A stretch of DNA of 64,000 nt from Brucella thiophenivorans. Lineage in GTDB: Bacteria > Pseudomonadota > Alphaproteobacteria > Rhizobiales > Rhizobiaceae. The position numbers and the translations under genes are program-made. Shown piece after piece: positions 19,292-28,755 of this stretch (position 1 is its first letter; every line of letters begins with the position of its first letter). Under the pieces are notes generated by a model. The model saw nothing but the letters and a program-made list of their open reading frames with translations, was not told where the DNA came from and ran no database searches. The stretch lies in NCBI RefSeq assembly GCF_002252445.1, contig NZ_NNRJ01000051.1, positions 496,001 to 560,000 on the forward strand, written 5' to 3'.

Positions 19292-20904
19292 AGCTGGTCC
19301 AATATCCGGTTTGCATTATGGCGTGCATCGAGCATGCCATAGGTCGAGCGCCACTGACCACCGAGACGCGTTTCAATGAATGCGTCTGCGATATCATCCG
19401 CGCCGAGACTGCGCAGTTCTGCGGCAGCAGCAGCATAAGCAAGCTGCGCCGTCAGAAGACGTGCAACACCCTGATCAGTTTCTGTTAGTTGCAAGGCTGC
19501 CTGCAACACATCAATCGTGCCTTGCCCGCGCACGCCAAGCTGCCCGCTGATCCAGTCGAGAACTTCGTCAAACAGCGATGGTGCGCGAGAAAGAACGCGC
19601 GCCACGTCAAGCGCCATGACATTGCCTGAGCCTTCCCAGATCGCATTAACCGGCGCTTCGCGATAAGCGCGTGCGAGATTGCCGTCCTCAATATAACCAT
19701 TGCCGCCGAGGCATTCCATGGCTTCAAAAAGCAATGCTGGTGCTGTTTTGCAGACCCAATATTTGACAACCGGTGTCATGCAACGGGCGAAAGCCGCTTC
19801 CGCACGATCACTTGCAGCCATATCAAATGCGCGTGCAAGCCGCATGGAAAGGGCCGTTGCACCGGCAACATCGAGCGCCATATCGGCAAGCACACGGCTC
19901 ATCAGCGGCTGTGCGATTAACTTTTGTCCACCGACTTCGCGATGACGCGCATGATGTACCGCTTCGGCCAGACCCGAACGCATCAGACCGGCTGAGGCGA
20001 CCGCGCAATCCAACCGGGTGAGTGTGACCATATCCATGATGGTCTTTACACCGTCGCCCGGATTTCCGACCAGATGACCAATCGCTCCGTCGAATTCGAC
20101 TTCCGCCGAAGCGTTAGATTTGTTGCCGAGCTTATCTTTGAGACGCTGGAAGAAAAAACCGTTTCCAGCCGCTTCATTGGTCAGACGCGGCAGCAGGAAG
20201 CACGAAAGCCCCTCTTCCGCCTGCGCCAGCACCAGAAACGCGTCGGACATTGGAGCCGACATAAACCACTTATGGCCGATGATCGCATAGGTGCCATCTT
20301 CGTTTCGTTCAGCGCGGGTCGTATTGGCGCGAACATCCGTGCCGCCCTGCTTCTCGGTCATCCCCATGCCAAGCGTTATGCCATGCTTCTGCAAGGCAGG
20401 CTTTTGCGAAGAATCATATTTGCGCGATAGAATCTGCGGCGACCATTCCCTATAAAGTTCAGGCGACGACATGATGGCCGCAAGCGATGCATTGGTCATG
20501 GTCAGCGGACAAAGATGCCCCGATTCAAGCTGTGCGGTCAGATAAAACCGTGCGGCACGAGCCTGATGGCGGCGTCCGGATTCAATGGAAATGGCCTCCC
20601 ATATCGAGCAATGAAGGCCCTGCGCAATCGAACGGCGCATCAGTGCATGATAGGCTGGATGATATTCCACCATATCGGCGCGACGCCCCTGACGATCATG
20701 GCTGCGCAGCTTTGGCAGTTCCGTATTGGCAAGGCGCGCAAGATCCTGCGCTTCTGCCGACATGACGAAACGCCCGGTGTTTTCCAGATCGGAATGCAGT
20801 TCTTTCGGGAAACGCGCTGCGATCTGTATCAGAAGCGGATCGCCCAGATATGCATTGGTACCCGCCATCGACGGGGTCTGGTTGGTTACTTCGTGCGTTT
20901 TCAC
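19276..20904 (-). CDS. aidB: AidB-type acyl-CoA dehydrogenase
   Basis: 542 residues with a GTG start at 20904 ([11 protein letters not shown]); Met13 is an alternative. This is the long AidB branch of flavin acyl-CoA dehydrogenases rather than the ~390-residue catabolic type. Visible are [17 protein letters not shown] (FAD loop), [16 protein letters not shown], and [34 protein letters not shown] near the end. E. coli AidB is induced by alkylation stress and binds DNA; Brucella AidB has been linked to the cell poles and division sites. Isovaleryl-CoA oxidation has also been reported for the family. Confidence 0.9.
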   Translation of the reverse strand: MKTHEVTNQTPSMAGTNAYLGDPLLIQIAARFPKELHSDLENTGRFVMSAEAQDLARLANTELPKLRSHDRQGRRADMVEYHPAYHALMRRSIAQGLHCSIWEAISIESGRRHQARAARFYLTAQLESGHLCPLTMTNASLAAIMSSPELYREWSPQILSRKYDSSQKPALQKHGITLGMGMTEKQGGTDVRANTTRAERNEDGTYAIIGHKWFMSAPMSDAFLVLAQAEEGLSCFLLPRLTNEAAGNGFFFQRLKDKLGNKSNASAEVEFDGAIGHLVGNPGDGVKTIMDMVTLTRLDCAVASAGLMRSGLAEAVHHARHREVGGQKLIAQPLMSRVLADMALDVAGATALSMRLARAFDMAASDRAEAAFARCMTPVVKYWVCKTAPALLFEAMECLGGNGYIEDGNLARAYREAPVNAIWEGSGNVMALDVARVLSRAPSLFDEVLDWISGQLGVRGQGTIDVLQAALQLTETDQGVARLLTAQLAYAAAAAELRSLGADDIADAFIETRLGGQWRSTYGMLDARHNANRILDQLYPAS

Positions 20905-21093
20905 AGGCTCATCCGTTTGGTTTGGTTCAATTCAATGTCTATTCTATGCGTTCTTGCATTGTAATTTACTAACATTTTCCAACGTCCCACTGCTTTATGC
21001 CCAAAGAATGCAGGTTTTTCTTTGTGAATCGGCCAAAGCCATTATAAGGGCGGTTGCGGTCCAGTTCTTGCGGCTCTATACGGGTGACTTGTC

Positions 21094-22062
21094 ATGACAA
21101 ATCAAACGGTCTCTCCGATTTTCCCTCATCGCCACCTGCTTGGCATCAAGGGGCTATCGCCCCTGGACATTAATTGTCTTCTCGATCTTGCAGATCAGGA
21201 AGTGGCTGTCTCCAGACAGTCCGAGAAGAAAAAGTCCGTGCTGCGCGGTCGCACCCAGATCAACCTGTTCTTTGAAGCATCGACGCGAACGCAATCATCG
21301 TTCGAACTCGCCGGAAAACGGCTCGGCGCGGACGTGATGAACATGTCGGTCGGCAATTCGTCGGTCAAAAAAGGCGAAACGCTCATCGACACCGCGATGA
21401 CGCTGAACGCTATGCAGCCCGACATTCTGGTTATACGCCATGCGTCTGCCGGTGCAGCCGCACTCCTTGCGCAAAAAGTCGGTTGTGCAGTCGTCAATGC
21501 TGGCGATGGTGCACACGAACACCCAACACAGGCGCTGCTCGACGCGCTGACCATCCGCCGAGCCAAAGGCGACATCGGCAACCTGATAGTTGCCATTTGC
21601 GGCGATGTGCTCCACTCGCGCGTTGCGCGCTCCAACATTCTGCTTCTCAACGCACTTGGCGCACGCGTTCGCGTTGTTGCTCCTTCAACCCTGCTGCCCT
21701 CTGGCATCGCTGATATGAGTGTTGAAGTTTACAACACCATGGAAGAAGGTCTGAAAGACGCCGATGTCGTGATGATGCTGCGCCTTCAGCGTGAGCGTAT
21801 GGCTGGCTCCTTCGTGCCATCGGTGCGTGAATATTTTCGCTTCTACGGTCTCGACAAGGAAAAGCTGAAGCTTGCCCGACCTGATGCACTGGTCATGCAT
21901 CCCGGCCCGATGAATCGCGGTGTCGAGATTGCATCCGATGTCGCGGACGGTCCGCAGAGTATGATCCAGCAACAGGTGGAAATGGGTGTCGCCGTGCGTA
22001 TGGCGGTTATGGAAGCCTTGCTCGATCCGCGTCGTGCAGAAGCCGCAGGAGAACGGGCATGA
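21094..22062 (+). CDS. pyrB: Aspartate carbamoyltransferase catalytic subunit
   Basis: 322 residues. Condenses carbamoyl phosphate and aspartate, the second step of pyrimidine synthesis. The carbamoyl-phosphate loop is [13 protein letters not shown] (Ser63-Thr66), with KKGET and [12 protein letters not shown], and MLRLQRERM and [11 protein letters not shown] in the aspartate domain. No pyrI is present. The gene overlaps the pyrC' gene by 4 bp (ATGA), the arrangement of class A ATCases that assemble with an inactive dihydroorotase. Confidence 0.95.
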   Translation: MTNQTVSPIFPHRHLLGIKGLSPLDINCLLDLADQEVAVSRQSEKKKSVLRGRTQINLFFEASTRTQSSFELAGKRLGADVMNMSVGNSSVKKGETLIDTAMTLNAMQPDILVIRHASAGAAALLAQKVGCAVVNAGDGAHEHPTQALLDALTIRRAKGDIGNLIVAICGDVLHSRVARSNILLLNALGARVRVVAPSTLLPSGIADMSVEVYNTMEEGLKDADVVMMLRLQRERMAGSFVPSVREYFRFYGLDKEKLKLARPDALVMHPGPMNRGVEIASDVADGPQSMIQQQVEMGVAVRMAVMEALLDPRRAEAAGERA

Positions 22063-23345
22063 GTGCGATCCTTTTTGAAAATGCCCGCATTATCGATCCG
22101 TCTCGCGGCCTTGATGAAGTCGGAAGCCTGCTGATCAAAGATGACAAGATCGTTGCCAGCGGTGCCGATGCCCGTAATCAGGGTGCGCCGGAAGGCGCTG
22201 AAATCCTCAACCTGAATGGCATGGCTATTCTGCCGGGTCTGGTCGATTCGCGCGTATTTATTGGTGAACCGGGTGCGGAACACCGCGAAACCATCGCATC
22301 GGCCAGTCAGGCCGCAGCGGCAGGTGGCGTGACATCTATCATCATGATGCCTGATACCGATCCGGTGATCGATGACGTGGCATTGGTCGAGTTCGTCAAA
22401 CGCACGGCACGTGATACGGCTATCGTCAACGTGCATCCGGCTGCAGCCATTACCAAGGGCCTGCATGGCGAGGAAATGACTGAAATTGGTCTGTTGCGTG
22501 ATGCAGGAGCAGTCGCCTTCACCGAAGGTCGCCATACGATTGCCAATACGCAATTGATGCGCCGTGCGCTGACTTATGCGCGCGACTTTGATGCGGTAAT
22601 TGCCTGTGAAACCCGTGACCCTTATCTCGGTGCCAATGGCGTGATGAATGAAGGCCTGTTTGCAAGCTGGCTCGGATTATCGGGAAGCCCCCGCGAAGCG
22701 GAAGTTATCCCGCTCGAACGTGATCTGCGTTTGGCCGCCCTCACCCGCAGCAAATATCACGCAGCACAGCTTTCCTGCGCCATGTCAGCCGATGCGCTTC
22801 GCCGTGCAAAAGACCTCGGCACCAGGGTGACAGCAGGCGTTTCAATCAATCACCTGTCGCTCAACGAAAACGACATCGGCGAATTCCGTACCTTCTTCCG
22901 CCTGTCGCCACCTTTGCGCAGCGAAGAAGATCGTCTGGCGATGGTTGAAGCCGTCAAGAATGGCACGATTGATATTGTCGTCTCCGCTCATGATCCACAG
23001 GATGTTGACACCAAGCGTCTGCCTTTTGCGGATGCTGAAGCTGGCGCGATTGGTCTCGAAACGCTCCTTGCAGCGGCCCTTCGCCTGCACCACAACGACA
23101 GCATCCCGTTGCTGCGTCTGGTGGAAGTGCTCTCGACCGCGCCTGCGCGTATCTTCGGACTGGACGCAGGCACGCTGAAGCCCGGTGCGAAGGCTGATCT
23201 GGCGATTGTCGATCTGGACGAGCCATGGGTGGTTCGCGAGGATGACTTACATTCCCGCTCAAAGAACAGTTGCTTTGAAGGCGCCCGCTTTCAGGGTCGC
23301 GTCAACCGCACTATCGTCGGCGGTAAGACCGTTTATTCAGCTTAG
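22059..23345 (+). CDS. pyrC': Dihydroorotase-like PyrC' lacking metal ligands
   Basis: 428 residues of type I dihydroorotase fold (PGLVD, REPG-like [18 protein letters not shown], and TAPARIFGL with [17 protein letters not shown] near the end). The usual zinc-binding HxH is replaced: [10 protein letters not shown] stands where DxHVHxREPG is expected. The TDHAPH motif is SAHDPQDVD, and the central His ligands are not evident. Such pseudo-dihydroorotases in Pseudomonas serve to hold ATCase in a dodecamer. A true PyrC should be encoded elsewhere. Commonly annotated simply as pyrC. Family is certain; loss of catalysis is inferred. Confidence 0.85.
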   Translation: MSAILFENARIIDPSRGLDEVGSLLIKDDKIVASGADARNQGAPEGAEILNLNGMAILPGLVDSRVFIGEPGAEHRETIASASQAAAAGGVTSIIMMPDTDPVIDDVALVEFVKRTARDTAIVNVHPAAAITKGLHGEEMTEIGLLRDAGAVAFTEGRHTIANTQLMRRALTYARDFDAVIACETRDPYLGANGVMNEGLFASWLGLSGSPREAEVIPLERDLRLAALTRSKYHAAQLSCAMSADALRRAKDLGTRVTAGVSINHLSLNENDIGEFRTFFRLSPPLRSEEDRLAMVEAVKNGTIDIVVSAHDPQDVDTKRLPFADAEAGAIGLETLLAAALRLHHNDSIPLLRLVEVLSTAPARIFGLDAGTLKPGAKADLAIVDLDEPWVVREDDLHSRSKNSCFEGARFQGRVNRTIVGGKTVYSA

Positions 23346-23409
23346 CAGTTGCGTAAATTAGCATCTAGAATAATGCCTTAGGTTTTTTTGGGTGTTCTCA
23401 AAAATTTGG

Positions 23410-23438
23410 AAAAGCCGTCTTGCTTTTAGACGGCTTTT
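23410..23438 (+). terminator. Intrinsic terminator of pyrB-pyrC'
   Basis: An 11-bp stem (23410-23420 with 23428-23438), 7-nt loop, ending in TTTTCTTCT. Confidence 0.85.
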
Positions 23439-23476
23439 CTTCTCAATTGATTAATAAAGAAGATATGGGGAGTTTC

Positions 23477-24082
23477 ATGGCCGAAGCAGGTCTTTTCAGT
23501 CTGGTGTCGCTGGGGGCGCTGATTTTCGGTTATATTCTGGGTTCAATTCCGTTCGGGCTTGTTCTGACACGCCTTGCGGGTTTGGGTGATGTCCGATCAA
23601 TCGGTTCCGGCAATATCGGCGCTACCAATGTTCTGCGCACCGGCAACAAGAAACTCGCCGCAGCAACCCTTCTTCTCGATGCGCTCAAAGGCACGGTTGC
23701 AGTGCTGATTGCATGGCGATTTGGCGAGTATGCAGCAATTGCTGCGGGTTTTGGCGCGTTCATAGGCCATCTTTTCCCGGTCTGGATCGGCTTTAAGGGT
23801 GGCAAAGGCGTTGCAACCTATCTTGGCATTCTGATCGGCCTTGCATGGCCGAGTGCACTGATTTTCATTGCCGCATGGATCATCACGGCACTCCTTACCC
23901 GTTACTCATCGCTTTCAGCACTTGTTGCCAGCCTCATTGTGCCGATTGTGCTTTATATTCGTGGTGATCTGGCGATTGCAGCCTTGTTTGCCATTATGAC
24001 AGTGATTGTCTTCATCAAACATCACGCCAATATTTCCCGGCTTTTAAGCGGCACCGAAAGCAAGATCGGCAAAAAAGGATGA
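23477..24082 (+). CDS. plsY: Glycerol-3-phosphate acyltransferase PlsY
   Basis: 201 residues from ATG 23477, chosen for the GGGGAG site upstream; an earlier in-frame start at 23420 falls inside the terminator stem. Inner-membrane enzyme that acylates glycerol-3-phosphate with acyl-phosphate, the first step of phospholipid synthesis. Five TMs; the three conserved loops are IPFGLVL with [28 protein letters not shown], and [18 protein letters not shown]. Overlaps dprA by 4 bp. Confidence 0.95.
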   Translation: MAEAGLFSLVSLGALIFGYILGSIPFGLVLTRLAGLGDVRSIGSGNIGATNVLRTGNKKLAAATLLLDALKGTVAVLIAWRFGEYAAIAAGFGAFIGHLFPVWIGFKGGKGVATYLGILIGLAWPSALIFIAAWIITALLTRYSSLSALVASLIVPIVLYIRGDLAIAALFAIMTVIVFIKHHANISRLLSGTESKIGKKG

Positions 24083-25239
24083 CAGAGCGCGCGAATTCAA
24101 AACATGGAATTCGCCTCTCAGATCGGCAGCGGCTCAACTGGCTGCGTCTCATCCGCACTGACAATATCGGATCGGTTACCTTTCGCGATTTAATTTTGTT
24201 TTGCGGATCAGCCGCCAATGCCATTGAACGACTGCCAAGCCTCAATATCCGTGGCGGCGGTTCACGCGCGGTACGCATCCCATCCCTTGAGGATGCCGAG
24301 CGCGAACTCGAAGCCATCGAACGGATTGGCGCGCGTCTTGTCGGCATGGGCGAGCCAGATTATCCGCAGCAACTGAAAAACTGCGAAGCGCCGCCACCAC
24401 TTGTCATCATCAAGGGCGATGTCAATGTATTCCGTAAACCTCCTGTAGCCATCGTCGGTTCACGCAATGCATCGGTTATTGGCGCACGTTTTACCGAAAA
24501 ATTAGCACGTGATCTGGGTGATGCCGGTTTTGCGATTGTTTCCGGCCTCGCACGCGGCATTGATGCGGCAGCCCATAAGGCCAGCATGGCAAGCGGAACA
24601 ATTGCAGTTCTTGCAGGCGGTCTCGACCGGCCCTATCCGCCTGAAAACCTTCCGATTTACCGCGCTATTCCCGAGAATGGCGGTGCGCTTATTACCGAAA
24701 TGCCTATGGGTGCGGAACCACGCTCCAAAGACTTTCCACGCCGCAACCGCATCATTGCTGGGCTGTCACTCGGTCTCATCGTCGTTGAAGCGGCAGAGCG
24801 TTCTGGCTCGCTGATCAGTGCGCGTATGGCGGGTGAAATAGGCCGCACAGTGTTTGCCGTCCCCGGTTCGCCACTGGACCCTCGTGCGCGCGGCACCAAT
24901 GCTCTTTTAAAACAAGGCGCAACGCTGGTGACGAATGCGGATGACGTGGTTGAATCCCTCACGCCGTTGATTGGCGGAGATACAATTCGAACCAATACCG
25001 ATCAGTCTGATCTTCTCAGCCAGTTTGAGGAGCCGCCAGAGTCACGTCACGCCATATCTACCGATGAACAGCGTGATATTTTGATTGATGCGCTTGGTCC
25101 GGTTCCTATCGATGTGGACTCGCTTGTCAGACACACGGGTCTAGAACCAAGCAATGCGCAGTTGATACTTCTCGAACTTGATCTTGCAGGGAGGCTCCTA
25201 CGCTATCCGGGCAATCAGGTGGCTCTTATGCCGCAATAA
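24079..25239 (+). CDS. dprA: DNA-processing protein DprA
   Basis: 386 residues. Order: N-terminal SAM/HhH-like part ([14 protein letters not shown]), the Rossmann-like domain with [42 protein letters not shown] and [12 protein letters not shown], and a C-terminal winged helix ([19 protein letters not shown] ... [16 protein letters not shown]). It loads RecA on incoming single-stranded DNA during transformation. Coupled to plsY by a 4-bp overlap. Confidence 0.94.
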   Translation: MTERANSKHGIRLSDRQRLNWLRLIRTDNIGSVTFRDLILFCGSAANAIERLPSLNIRGGGSRAVRIPSLEDAERELEAIERIGARLVGMGEPDYPQQLKNCEAPPPLVIIKGDVNVFRKPPVAIVGSRNASVIGARFTEKLARDLGDAGFAIVSGLARGIDAAAHKASMASGTIAVLAGGLDRPYPPENLPIYRAIPENGGALITEMPMGAEPRSKDFPRRNRIIAGLSLGLIVVEAAERSGSLISARMAGEIGRTVFAVPGSPLDPRARGTNALLKQGATLVTNADDVVESLTPLIGGDTIRTNTDQSDLLSQFEEPPESRHAISTDEQRDILIDALGPVPIDVDSLVRHTGLEPSNAQLILLELDLAGRLLRYPGNQVALMPQ

Positions 25240-25247
25240 ACTAATTC

Positions 25248-25310
25248 AAGCATTTGCAGCAAAACTGCGTGAGCTTTTTTGCGCGGGATAATGCGATAAA
25301 ACGCTCTAGG
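25248..25310 (+). repeat. Intergenic repeat, left module only
   Basis: AGCATTTGCAGCAAAACTGC and what follows, up to GATAATGCGATAAAACG, matches the element at 61972 almost base for base apart from small indels. The right hairpin module is absent. Confidence 0.55.
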
Positions 25311-25315
25311 CTCTG

Positions 25316-25464
25316 TGGGGATTTTGTTTCAGGGCGCGACGTGCCACGGATTTCGTTCCTGAACAGGAGAGCAGGTCGGCGTGTTGTGTATCTCAACAAT
25401 GGCAGTTCGACGCATTCAGGGGAAAACCCGCCACAGCCTGAAGGGATATGATGAAAATACCCCA
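25316..25464 (+). ncRNA. Candidate structured RNA between dprA and topA
   Basis: An interrupted closing stem joins 25316-25325 (TGGGGATTTT) with 25454-25464 and 25328-25333 (TTCAGG) with 25437-25442. It encloses about 100 nt with local hairpins (TCCT/AGGA near 25360; TGTTG/CAACA at about 25383-25399; GGG/CCC near 25420). No ORF of note covers it. The overall shape resembles long rod-like regulatory RNAs such as 6S, but I do not recognise a consensus. Strand is inferred. Confidence 0.4.
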
Positions 25465-25573
25465 GCTTTGCGTCGCAAAATCTTGATAGAGAACGCCTCC
25501 ACCCTCGGCTTTGCTCCTAAACCTGTGCAATTTTCATCCTTTCTACGCTCCAAAACCAACAGACCCTAAATTA

Positions 25574-25708
25574 TTATTTTACATTTTCGCGAATACGGCG
25601 ACCGTCCCGCGCTTCCTGCAAGGCCATATCCATCATATAGACGAGCATCTGCTGGTCAGTCTTTTTTGCCATAAGAATGAGTTCTTCAAGCATCTGCTCA
25701 ATATACAT
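25574..25708 (-). CDS. 44-residue conserved-looking small protein
   Basis: The start at 25708 (MYIEQMLEEL) has a GGGAGATACTG ribosome-binding site directly upstream; the frame is open a further 16 residues. The sequence is a single predicted amphipathic helix rich in Met, Leu, Gln and charges (LILMAKKTDQQMLVYMMDMA), then QEARDGRRI. No family recognised. The 389 bp between it and topA show nothing else. Confidence 0.5.
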   Translation of the reverse strand: MYIEQMLEELILMAKKTDQQMLVYMMDMALQEARDGRRIRENVK

Positions 25709-26097
25709 CAGTATCTCCCGGTGGGTTGCTACCCGTTGAACCATTCTTGCCCCCAAGATCGTTCGATTGCCTGCGTCTGAAAGTCACCCTTCTGGCCATG
25801 AGACGCCGTGCACTCTTTCGAACGCACAAAGGGCGCTCAATTTTTTGAATCGATAGATCGTGCTTTACAAAAACTAACTATAATTTTTTAGCGTCGATGC
25901 CCCAAGCCCATTGGATATAACTCAGCCAAATACTACCATGTGGTTTATAATTAACAACAGCAATCTTTAGTTGTATTTGTCGATTTTTCGCTCCGTGCTC
26001 TTGACCAAACGCAAACCGCTGTTCATGTGAAAGGCAAATATTTGAACGCGATAGAGGGACATCTTTCCCGTAATCATTGCGAATCTGGGCAGTTATA

Positions 26098-28752
26098 ATG
26101 AACGTGGTCGTTGTCGAATCGCCTGCAAAGGCTAAAACCATCAATAAATATCTTGGCTCGAACTATACAGTTCTGGCCTCGTTTGGTCATGTGCGAGATC
26201 TGCCAGCTAAGGATGGCTCCGTTCGTCCTGATGAAGATTTTGCCATGTCATGGGAAGTTGACAGCAATTCTTCCAAGCGTCTGGCAGATATTGTCAAAGC
26301 TCTGAAAGACAGCGATGCATTGTTTCTCGCAACCGACCCTGATCGCGAAGGCGAAGCCATTTCGTGGCATGTGCTGGAAGTTCTGAACCAAAAGAAGGTG
26401 CTCAAGGGTAAAACCGTCAAGCGCGTCGCATTCAACGCAATCACCAAGAAAGCCGTTCTGGATGCCATCGCCAACCCGCGCGATATCGATGAACCGTTGG
26501 TCGATGCTTATCTGGCCCGGCGTGCACTCGATTATCTGGTCGGCTTCAATCTTTCGCCAGTGCTTTGGCGCAAGCTGCCGGGTGCGCGTTCTGCGGGACG
26601 TGTACAATCTGTGGCGCTGCGCCTCGTCTGTGATCGCGAGTCTGAGATCGAACGCTTCATTCGAGAAGAATACTGGAATGTTGCTGCACTTTTAAAAACA
26701 CCGCGCAACGATGCTTTTACGGCTCGTCTGACTGCGGTTGATGGAAAAAAGCTTGGTAAGCTCGACATCAAGAATGAAGAGCAGGCCACGGCCATCCGCA
26801 CCATGTTGGAAGGCGCAAGTTTCAAGGCTGTTGCCGTTGAGGCCAAGCCAACCAAGCGCAATCCTGGCCCTCCATTCACCACCTCAACGCTGCAGCAGGC
26901 TGCATCCGGACAGCTCGGTTTTTCGGCTTCGCGCACCATGCAGGTTGCGCAGCGTCTGTATGAAGGCGTTGATATCGGCGGCGAAACTGCCGGTCTGATC
27001 ACCTATATGCGTACCGATGGTGTGCAGATTGCGCCTGAAGCCATTCAAGCTGCGCGTGAAGCAATTGGCGGCACGTTCGGTGCGAAATATGTGCCGGAAA
27101 AGCCGCGCTATTATTCCAGCAAGGCGAAGAATGCACAGGAAGCGCACGAAGCAATCCGCCCGACGGATTTCTCGCGTCATCCAAAAGAAGTGCGTCGCTA
27201 TCTTGATGAAGATCAGGCGCGTCTTTACGAACTGATCTGGAAGCGCACCATCGCCAGTCAGATGCAAGCTGCTGATATTGAGCGTACGACAGCTGATATC
27301 GAAGCAACGAATGGTTCGCGTTTGGCAATGCTGCGTGCCAATGGCTCGGTAACGAAATTTGACGGCTTCCTCGCTGCATATGTCGATCATCGCGAAGAAG
27401 AAGATGAGGACGAAGACAGCGCAAAGCTGCCGGAAATTCGTTCTGGCGAAACAATTGGCCGCGAAAAAATCGATGCCACACAGCATTCGACAGAGCCGCC
27501 GCCACGTTATTCTGAAGCTTCTCTCATCAAGAAGATGGAAGAGTTAGGCATTGGCCGTCCATCGACTTATGCCGCGACACTCGCAACGCTCCGCGATCGC
27601 GAATACATCACCATCGACAAGCGCAAGTTGACGCCAGACCCGAAAGGTCGTTTGGTAACGTCGTTCCTTGAAAGCTTCTTCAAACGCTATGTGGAATACG
27701 ATTTCACCGCTGATCTGGAAGAAAAGCTTGATCTTATTTCCGATGGCAAACTGCTGTGGAAAGACGTTTTGCGCGATTTCTGGCGCGATTTCTCCGGCTC
27801 CATTGATGACGTCAAGGAGTTGCGCGTTACCAATGTTCTTGATGCACTGAATGAAGAGCTTGCACCGCTCGCGTTTCCTGATCGTGGCGATGGGAGCGAT
27901 CCACGCTCGTGCCCGACTTGCGGCACCGGCCAGCTTTCGCTGAAGCTCGGCAAATATGGTGCATTTGTTGGTTGCTCCAACTATCCTGAATGCAAATTCA
28001 CCCGTCAGCTTGGCGGTGAAGGCAATGGCGAGGCGGCAGCTTCCGATGAGCCGAAGTCGCTTGGCAAAGATCCGTTCACGGCGGAAGAGATCACCGCTCG
28101 CACCGGTCGCTTTGGCCCCTATATTCAGCGTGGCGAAGGCAAGGAGGCCAAGCGCGCCAGCCTGCCAAAGGGTTGGTCACTTGATACGGTTGATCATGAA
28201 AAGGCAGTTGCGCTTCTGTCACTGCCACGTGATGTTGGACAGCATCCTGAAACCGGCAAGATGATTTCGGCAGGCATTGGGCGCTATGGGCCTTATGTCA
28301 GCCATGACGGCACCTTCGCCAATCTCGAAAATGCCGAAGAGGTATTTTCGGTTGGTCTTAATCGCGCCGTTGCTGTTCTTGCAGACAAGCAATCCAAAGG
28401 CCCCGGTCGTGGCCGCGCAACCCCTGCCGCACTTGCAACACTTGGCGACCACCCCGAGGGCGGGTCGATCACCGTGCGCGATGGTCGTTATGGTCCATAT
28501 GTGAATTGGGGCAAGGTCAACGCCACGCTTCCAAAGGGCAAAGAACCAGCCAGTGTGACGATGGAAGAAGCGCTCGCCTTAATTGCCGCCAAAGCTGGCA
28601 GCACCAAAACCAAGAAGGCCCCTGCTCGCAAGTCCGCCGCTAAGTCCGCAGACGGCGAGAAGAAAGCCGCGCCGAAAAAGGCTGCCGCTAAGAAGCCAGC
28701 AGCAAAGAAAACAGCCGCTTCCAAAGCAAAAGCGAAGCCGGCAGAGGAGTAA
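26098..28752 (+). CDS. topA: DNA topoisomerase I
   Basis: 884 residues from ATG 26098 (MNVVVVESPAKAKTINKYLG). Type IA enzyme that relaxes negative supercoils. TOPRIM domain with ATDPDREGEAISWH, active-site Tyr303 in ITYMRTDG, GRPSTYAATLATLRDREYI, one Cys4 zinc site (CPTCG ... CSNYPEC), then repeated topo C-terminal modules (FGPYIQRGEG, RYGPYVSHDG, RYGPYVNWG) and a Lys/Ala-rich basic tail of about 60 residues. Four base pairs separate it from rnr. Confidence 0.96.
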   Translation: MNVVVVESPAKAKTINKYLGSNYTVLASFGHVRDLPAKDGSVRPDEDFAMSWEVDSNSSKRLADIVKALKDSDALFLATDPDREGEAISWHVLEVLNQKKVLKGKTVKRVAFNAITKKAVLDAIANPRDIDEPLVDAYLARRALDYLVGFNLSPVLWRKLPGARSAGRVQSVALRLVCDRESEIERFIREEYWNVAALLKTPRNDAFTARLTAVDGKKLGKLDIKNEEQATAIRTMLEGASFKAVAVEAKPTKRNPGPPFTTSTLQQAASGQLGFSASRTMQVAQRLYEGVDIGGETAGLITYMRTDGVQIAPEAIQAAREAIGGTFGAKYVPEKPRYYSSKAKNAQEAHEAIRPTDFSRHPKEVRRYLDEDQARLYELIWKRTIASQMQAADIERTTADIEATNGSRLAMLRANGSVTKFDGFLAAYVDHREEEDEDEDSAKLPEIRSGETIGREKIDATQHSTEPPPRYSEASLIKKMEELGIGRPSTYAATLATLRDREYITIDKRKLTPDPKGRLVTSFLESFFKRYVEYDFTADLEEKLDLISDGKLLWKDVLRDFWRDFSGSIDDVKELRVTNVLDALNEELAPLAFPDRGDGSDPRSCPTCGTGQLSLKLGKYGAFVGCSNYPECKFTRQLGGEGNGEAAASDEPKSLGKDPFTAEEITARTGRFGPYIQRGEGKEAKRASLPKGWSLDTVDHEKAVALLSLPRDVGQHPETGKMISAGIGRYGPYVSHDGTFANLENAEEVFSVGLNRAVAVLADKQSKGPGRGRATPAALATLGDHPEGGSITVRDGRYGPYVNWGKVNATLPKGKEPASVTMEEALALIAAKAGSTKTKKAPARKSAAKSADGEKKAAPKKAAAKKPAAKKTAASKAKAKPAEE

Positions 28753-28755
28753 GAA

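Noticed and set aside
25878-26144. 88-residue minus-strand frame overlapping the topA start
   Set aside because: No ribosome-binding site, biased composition, and overlap with topA.
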